64,000 nt of DNA from Branchiostoma floridae. Lineage: Eukaryota; Chordata; Leptocardii; Amphioxiformes; Branchiostomatidae. The notes below the pieces were generated by a model. It had not been told where the DNA came from. It ran no database searches and saw only the letters and a program-made list of their open reading frames with translations. Position numbers and translations under genes: made by a program. The stretch is taken from contig NC_049983.1 of NCBI RefSeq assembly GCF_000003815.2, positions 1,238,546 through 1,302,545 of the forward strand. The letters run 5' to 3'. This document shows, in pieces, positions 59,510 to 64,000 of this stretch (its first letter is position 1; the number at the start of each line of letters is the position of its first letter).

Positions 59510-59749
59510 AACTACTACTACTATTACTAAGAACACTTATCCCAATTTCGCATGATACATAACCGGAAGCACCATTTTAATCATAAGTTTCCTAGGCTTT
59601 GCTGTTGAAGATTTCAAGCCACAGTAATGCTGACTATGTTAGAAAGTATGAAATTTCTGTGGGAAAAAAATCTCACCTTGACCATTCGCGCCAGCAGTCA
59701 TAGCGACCAGAACTAGCAGCCCCACGGGTACCACCACTCGCGGGTCCAT
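47459..59749 (-). CDS. Membrane protein: 2x F-type lectin, FN3, ZP domain, TM (765 aa, 14 exons)
   Basis: Probable cell-surface or shed fucose-binding glycoprotein. Exons, 5' to 3': 59677-59749, 58798-58966, 57975-58210, 55974-56142, 55086-55321, 53036-53302, 52483-52664, 52096-52268, 50354-50456, 49989-50128, 49564-49672, 48796-48994, 47790-47960, 47459-47529. They sum to 2298 nt with all phases matching. A signal peptide (MDPRVVVPVGLLVLVAMTAG) starts the protein. Both lectin domains (about 25-159 and 160-294) carry HX24RXDX4R, the fucose-binding motif of F-type lectins (H62/R87/D89/R94; H197/R222/D224/R229), with the vicinal DCC cysteines. FN3 spans about 295-383. ZP-N starts at about 384, and ZP-C runs to the cysteine-rich CTMVVCFQSD segment. 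A furin-type RRRR is at 647-650. The TM is at about 691-715, followed by a short tail. ATG lies 21 nt after an acceptor at 59771-59773, so a 5' UTR exon is upstream. Last-exon phase could differ if donor gtaaga is used. Confidence 0.88.
48032..48118 (-). pseudogene. Partial copy of the TM exon with its acceptor, ending in a stop
   Basis: On the minus strand the copy begins after 'gtttcctcag', as the true TM exon does after 'gtttccccag'. It matches 57 nt of it (LPTVGIGTGTAAGIAG against LPTVGIAVGTAAGIAG). It then diverges to AH and TAG before any donor. It lies about 70-130 bp upstream of the real TM exon in transcription order. If spliced in, it would end the protein without the transmembrane segment. 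Confidence 0.8.
48100..48545. repeat. 31-bp minisatellite next to the TM exon
   Basis: About 14 copies of 'tcatgttcatactgtctactctcctgacaca'. The unit resembles the sequence flanking the TM exon acceptor ('acacacagacatcatgttcat'), so the array probably grew from that flank. Confidence 0.85.
49085..49490. repeat. 45-bp minisatellite in a ZP intron, open on the minus strand
   Basis: The unit is 'tgactgcctattggttgacagctagccctgccaccacccgagtaa', 45 nt or 15 codons. Seven copies are almost perfect and 2-3 flanking copies have diverged. On the minus strand the repeat (GSHYSGGGRASCQPI) is open and stays open into the downstream ZP exon, in that exon's frame. Confidence 0.92.
51283..52148 (-). repeat. 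67-bp array: ZP exon 3' end plus splice donor, about 12 extra copies
   Basis: The true ZP exon (52096-52268) ends with the codons for LRQYVVSQGREILYNIPSP and CG|GTAAG. Immediately downstream the last 62 nt of exon plus 'gtaag' is repeated about twelve times in 67-nt units. One unit is truncated near 51865 and one has a destroyed donor (cttgcaagg near 51370). In the exon frame the donor reads CGG TAA, so read-through past the true donor stops at once. Confidence 0.93.
53312..53465 (-). repeat. 22-bp repeat, seven copies, abutting the FN3 exon acceptor
   Basis: The plus-strand unit is 'gataacaaagaatatgccttgt'. On the minus strand this is the pyrimidine-rich tract 'aaggcatattctttgttatc' leading into 'actcaacag', the FN3 acceptor. 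The acceptor region itself has been amplified. Confidence 0.92.
54350..54480. repeat. Dispersed 'cccaccatgcagtgtttcct' minisatellite, small cluster
   Basis: Three to four diverged units of the sequence that forms a perfect array at 59087-59395. It lies in the intron between the second lectin domain and FN3. Confidence 0.7.
54490..54940. repeat. Foldback-like TC/GA-rich repeat
   Basis: Two copies of 'tgctttttcttgtttatcttgttttgcttcctcacagaaaattt' with inverted 'aagaaaa..ttttctt' stretches, plus two copies of 'ttgtccatggggcaagcaaa'. It looks like a decayed MITE. Intronic. Confidence 0.45.
55040..56165 (-). repeat. Segmental duplication, lectin domain 2 (copy of 57930-58990)
   Basis: Both lectin exons and much of the intron between them recur at 57930-58990. 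Exon lengths are identical (169 and 236 nt). The first-exon sequences are nearly identical at the nucleotide level, including the flanking 300 bp (55860-56160 against 58680-58985). The intron middle differs: a (CA)n run here, a MITE remnant there. Confidence 0.92.
56630..56830. repeat. Dispersed 'catgcagtgtttcctaac' minisatellite, cluster between the lectin domains
   Basis: About five diverged units ('tgctgtcccatcatgcagtgtttcctaacctccacca') of the same family as at 54350 and 59087. Confidence 0.75.
57930..58990 (-). repeat. Segmental duplication, lectin domain 1
   Basis: Partner of 55040-56165. The lectin exon b of the two copies differs by only a few substitutions (for example NRQDCC here, NRMDCC there; FPG against FLG at the domain end). 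Confidence 0.92.
58480..58555. mobile_element. Truncated remnant of the CCCTATTCAGACC MITE
   Basis: 'ttaaccctatccagactgggtcattccctggcccgggg' resembles the left end of the 3025-3977 family. It jumps straight to 'gttgccacggcaacatgaaaaat', an internal motif of that family. The duplicate lectin intron at 55.7 kb lacks it. Confidence 0.7.
59087..59395. repeat. 39-bp minisatellite in lectin gene intron 1, eight copies
   Basis: The unit is 'ctctaccacctgccttcccaccatgcagtgtttccttac', 39 nt or 13 codons, open on both strands. Each unit contains a Kozak-like CCACCATG, but the encoded repeat (MQCFLTSTTCLPT) has no features of a domain. Confidence 0.95.
59478..59527. repeat. (CTA)n microsatellite
   Basis: About 16 triplets of 'cta' with one or two changes, in lectin gene intron 1. 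Confidence 0.95.
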
Positions 59750-59770
59750 GGTGTTTCCAGGCTAGCTCAC

Positions 59771-62380
59771 CTGGAATAAAAGTCATCAGGAGGGGAGATT
59801 ATCACCTGGATCACTTGCCGCTATTCCATCTTCAAGCATTCAACCAAAGCGTTCTGCAGTTTGAGCAACAGGCGATTAGAAAGATGTTCATATTCAGCAA
59901 AAGCAGCAAGTACCCACAGCATGCGCAGCATGTTTACAAGACAAACTTGACTTCCACAAACCCATATCTTCCTCAAATAAACAAGGGTTATGATAAAGTA
60001 TGTCTGTTTTTGAGACCTTTTAAATTTTGGGTGTTATGATGGTCCAGTCCTATTGTAGAGGTCCTTAACATATTCCACCAAATATCATTAATATCAATCA
60101 ACAACATCTCGAGTTATGTTATTTACAGTCAAACGCACTTACGTACAAAGCTCCCTGGGGACCAGTAGGAAGACGCCAGGTATTCCATTTTTGAACTTGA
60201 TCCTCTTTTTCACAACCGCTACATAGCTACCAAATGTCAAAAATCAAAATCCATCCACAACTTTTTTTAGTTATATGCTGTTGACCTACATATGGACTCA
60301 AAAGTCCAGGCTAACCGTTTCCATAACCCTCTGTCAGTCTGGCGAAGGCAATTGACCCTTAAACTCCTGGGGTTTCAGCTCAGTACACGCCCCCAGTGCT
60401 CCAGTTTCCAGAGAATCCCTTTTAAAAGCGCGACACATAAAGAAAACGTCAAAAAACTGCCGGAGCGGAACCTCTGCTAGGAGAGTAGGCGATTTGAACT
60501 GCCATAGTGTTGTCATTAGCAACTCCAACCTCGTAACAAGTAGTTTAACAGGCTAAAACTGTGCATCAGTGCAGAAACATCTGCCTCGTTGTGACTTAAA
60601 ACAGCAGCCCTAAGGCGGCCCGCGTCCCCAAATAGCAAGTGCCCGTGCCCTGACATGTGTATACACATGTGCTAACTATAACATAACATGTCTCTGCAGA
60701 ATTAAAGCGACATGACATATACCTGAGACGCGACATATTCCCATGATCCCTATAATTATAAAAAAACAGAACACGCCAACTTTTTTACCATTCCTATGAT
60801 AAGTCCCAACTTCTTTGAAAGAAAGTCTTATGCCATACCCCCACTTTAACCCGAAACATCAGGGGTTAATATGCTTTCGCCGCGAGGCATGTTCTCGACA
60901 ACACATCTCCTACTTGTGACATAGTTGAACCATGCTTCACGCTGTGGGTGCACATAAGTTCCATTCTATAGATAGCGAGGAATACTCTCCAATTTGAAGG
61001 CGCTTTTTCCACTGGACCGTGATCGCTGAACGACCAGTGAACTTGAAATCACATGACCCTTGATATTGCAATTGGAATATGATGCACGATGTAACAATAT
61101 GGCTTAACAAACAACAAATATTCTACATTCGTGTATAGAATTTTTCAAAGTCCACACAACAAGCAAATCATTTGAAAGAATGAGCCCAAGAGCTGCCTAT
61201 CTTTGGAAAATCGCAACACTGCCATGTACAAAACACGTGGTAACCAAACTGGGTGTCCTGTTGCAGCACCACGGAACGCCGCTAGGGGGCATAGTCTTCA
61301 TTCTTGCAACACGTCAAATGTCATAAAGATTTATCGAGCTATGCGGACCACAGACAAACGCAAGCAACACCCGCACCAGAAAACAGCCTTCCTGACGAGG
61401 ATAATATAGCGTAATAAGCTTTAGACGTGGCGACGACTTTCGTGTCTTTTCTCACCCCTGCGAGTGGACAAGGTCTTCTGACCCTCCAGCTCATGTCTAC
61501 TAATGCCTTGACGGGCCCTGCATGTTCGACCGTCGGCCGTGTAGGTCGTTACGCCATGTCATTTGTGTGTGCGGGTGGAGATGTGGCCACAATGGCGGGT
61601 TGGCCGTGAAAATCGTCAAAGCGCGGCTTTCTTAGCGCCCGAACGATAGACCGCGACGGCAGCAGGGCAGTCCAGGGCAAGGCGACAAAATATCCGAGTC
61701 CCGTCTTCTTCACATCGCCAGGAAAACTTCCGTGATGTGCACCGTAAAGTCGATTATTGTCAGTCATGGAGATAAGAGATGTACGTCTTTACTTACTTAC
61801 TCTACCGGTCAGTACGTAAGAAAATAGCGCAATGTGGCCACAGGCACAGCCAATCGGTTACGTCTTTTTTCATGTTGCCAGACTGTACGAAAAAAAAGTA
61901 ATGTTACAGAGAAAAATGCAAAGATGTTCTATGCAGAGCTAAGAGCCGGACACAGGCGATGATGACAGGCATAAAGTTTAGCGTCGTCGGTGGGAAATTG
62001 GTCATGGTCCGCCCTCTTTGCTGTGTACGCCTTGTTCGTTGAAAGCAGACCACGATGTACCCACGGTTTAGCTAGTCCTGTAACGTCTGCTTGGATTTCA
62101 AGACGTGCATAATTTACAAGAAAAACGCGGCGTTCCTACACGTACCGTGTGTTGCGCCATACTCGGCTACGCTGCCCAGACAGAAATTTGCACTTGTAAA
62201 TTAGCATGTATTGGTCACACATATATCTGCGATAAAATCTGTTTTCCACATTATATATTAACTGGATCATGGATGTAGATCAGTACCGGCACAACGACAG
62301 TCGGGAAGCCAACGTCCTAAAAGATTACGGACTGACAACGTCGTCAAGAATTGCGGACTGACAACCACATAAGAGGTTTA
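59771..62380. other. Upstream region of the lectin-ZP gene, no coding exon recognised
   Basis: The acceptor at 59771-59773 ('cttttattccag' on the minus strand) implies a non-coding first exon further upstream on the minus strand, which I could not locate. A 72-codon minus-strand frame at 61549-61767 has no recognisable domain. The rest is mixed AT-rich sequence. Confidence 0.4.
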
Positions 62381-62388
62381 CCTTTTCA

Positions 62389-63270
62389 ATGTCTACCTTT
62401 CTTCATCCAAGAATCTGTGTCCGGTATCCTCGGGCACCGTCACCTTCCACGGAGTATGCCTTTGCTACACCTGTCTCTACACTAGGCATGCCCCTAGAAA
62501 TGGAGTATGCGGATGACGTGGACTTCCTAGATGAGGAAAGAGATCCAGTAGAAAGTCTCCTACCTGTAGCAGCGAAGAATCTTAAAGACTCAAATCTGTT
62601 TGTCAATGAAGATAAAACAGAGTTCACACATGTCTACCTGGCCGACAAACCAATCCGGGGAGAAGAGGAATGGAGGAAAAGTAAAATACTGGGTTCCCTC
62701 CTCTGTAGCTCGGCCGATGTGGAAGCACGCTGCATCATGGATAACATTGCTTTTAGATCCTTCTGCAAGATCTGGGTCCGAAGATCCAGCATACCTTTGG
62801 CAAAGAAGCTACAATCGTACAATGCATGCTAGGTGTCCACTATGCTATATAACTGCAACAGCTAGGCAGCACCAAAGGCAGTTACAGAGAAGTTAGACGT
62901 CTGCCACAGGAAACATCTGCGTGCAATCACAGGACTCCAATGGCCAAAACGCATGGTATCCAACGACACCCTATACCGTATCTGTAACACCATACCTCTC
63001 TCCGAAAGAGCGGGTCAATCAAGGTGGTCTATGTTTGGACACATCCTCAAAATGCCACAAGACACACCTGCACAAAAAGCCCTTGAATTCGCAGTTTTAT
63101 GTTCTAACAGATTCAAGGCAAGCGAGGGAAGACATTGTGTCAACCTGCTCAGCCTGCTAAAAACAGACCTAAAGCACAGAGGTAAAGCTTTTCCCACAAC
63201 AGCAAAGAAACTCCAGGAGCTAACTAAAGGAAGCTCGCAGGATGCAGAGCACAGTGGAGAAAGATGAAGA
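62389..63270 (+). pseudogene. Decayed LINE reverse transcriptase, C-terminal part
   Basis: One frame (62389-62832) carries MEYADDVDFLDE, the catalytic YADD motif of a reverse transcriptase. It is followed by NEDKTEFTHV and EWRKSKILGS, the typical post-catalytic segment of non-LTR retrotransposons. After a frameshift near 62830 a stop-containing stretch leads into MVSNDTLYRICNTIPLSE and MFGHILKMPQDTPAQKAL (62953-63267), the usual C-terminal region of such elements. The endonuclease and fingers are missing: 5'-truncated, inactive. A (GAT)n-like tail follows at about 63325. It belongs to a different family from the LINE at 27-31 kb. Confidence 0.8.
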
Positions 63271-63339
63271 AAGACTGAATGCAGCTATAGGACTTTCCAG
63301 ACTATAGATGCAGAACCCAGTGACTGATGATGATGATGG

Positions 63340-64000
63340 ATGTAAAAACAAATGAAAAAAATGATAGAAAAGAGGGTGGAGCAAAATCCAAGTAAGGGTA
63401 GCGAAAATTCGAAAGAAGCAGAAGTGGGCACGAATAAGTATTGGGCGCACATAAATCTGTGATAAAATCCTAACCTCACCGAAAATCCAGTTTCTGCATA
63501 AATAAATGTAAAAACCAAATGAAAAAATGATCTGGATAGAAAAGTGGGTGATGTAAAATCCTACTGCGGGTAAACGTAGCTGAACCACGCAAAAAAAAAG
63601 AATTTAAAACAATAAGTTCAAACGATGAGAACGTCATGGAAACAGTGCCGAAAGAAAACTTACGACGTCGCGGTACACTGTCTTGTGTTGCTTGGCTTTC
63701 CTGACGAGGATCGGTACCGACGTGCTGGCGACAAGTGCCACTCGGACAAGTGTGAGTCCTCCCGACTGAGGCGTGCGCTTGGTCTGACGGCAGTTGATAA
63801 AGACCTTTCCTAGCCTCACCGCAACGTTGAGCGTGGGAACTGAGCGTGGGAATTGGGTGTGGGAGCGTGCAAAGTTGGCGGTAACAAAAAGAAGTTGTGC
63901 TTGCATTGGCGCCTTGAGGTCTTTTGTGTCATTTTGTACCTGACTTCTTCGGTCGACCGTAAATTCTGTCTGTACTGGTAAGATAATTTGTTAACTTGAT
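63340..64000. other. No feature seen
   Basis: A 'gtaaaaaccaaatgaaaaaatgat' segment occurs twice (about 63340 and 63505), so the start is a short tandem duplication. The rest shows no coding character. Confidence 0.4.

Noticed and set aside
61549-61767. 72-codon minus-strand ORF as first exon of the lectin gene
   Set aside because: It has no link by splice phase (the lectin gene has its own ATG and signal peptide after an acceptor) and no recognisable domain.

Overview
This is eukaryotic DNA, most likely from a lancelet (Branchiostoma) or another invertebrate deuterostome. Genes have many short exons with GT-AG introns. The gaps are packed with tRNA-headed SINEs, TTAA-flanked MITEs, a LINE and minisatellites. 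One gene encodes an F-type lectin / FN3 / zona pellucida membrane protein. There are three runs of N (10913-11029, 43980-44245, 46401-46500). The organism is an inference; no sequence search was run.

Layout. 1-8.6 kb: repeat-rich, with one piggyBac-like MITE, one long-TIR MITE with 9-bp target duplications, a BTB-domain remnant and satellite blocks. 8.7-22.0 kb (+): a 12-exon gene for a Gfo/Idh/MocA-family NAD(P)-dependent oxidoreductase. Its reconstructed exons stay in phase to give about 427 residues. 23.9-25.9 kb and 34.4-36.4 kb (-): two paralogous two-exon genes (A, about 414 aa; B, about 391 aa) for a basic, serine-rich protein I do not recognise. Between them lie a nearly intact APE/RT LINE (-) and two different TTAA MITEs. 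36.5-39.5 kb: an array of degenerate modules that includes decayed copies of the A/B promoter and first exon. 41.0-46.4 kb: a 62-bp satellite embedded three times in a macro-repeat. 47.46-59.75 kb (-): a 14-exon gene whose exons sum to exactly 2298 nt (765 aa). Its order is signal peptide, two F-type lectin domains, FN3, ZP, furin site, transmembrane segment, short tail. 62.4-63.3 kb (+): a decayed LINE 3' part.

The strongest unusual theme is tandem duplication at exon edges. In the oxidoreductase, exon 4's acceptor plus its 5' two-thirds is repeated ten extra times in 102-bp units, and the whole array is open in frame. In the lectin-ZP gene, one ZP exon's 3' end plus its donor is repeated in about twelve extra 67-bp units, and there each donor supplies an in-frame stop. 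Smaller cases affect exon 3 (acceptor region), exon 6 (shadow copy), exon 12 (stop-codon region), the FN3 acceptor, the TM exon and the first exon of genes A/B.
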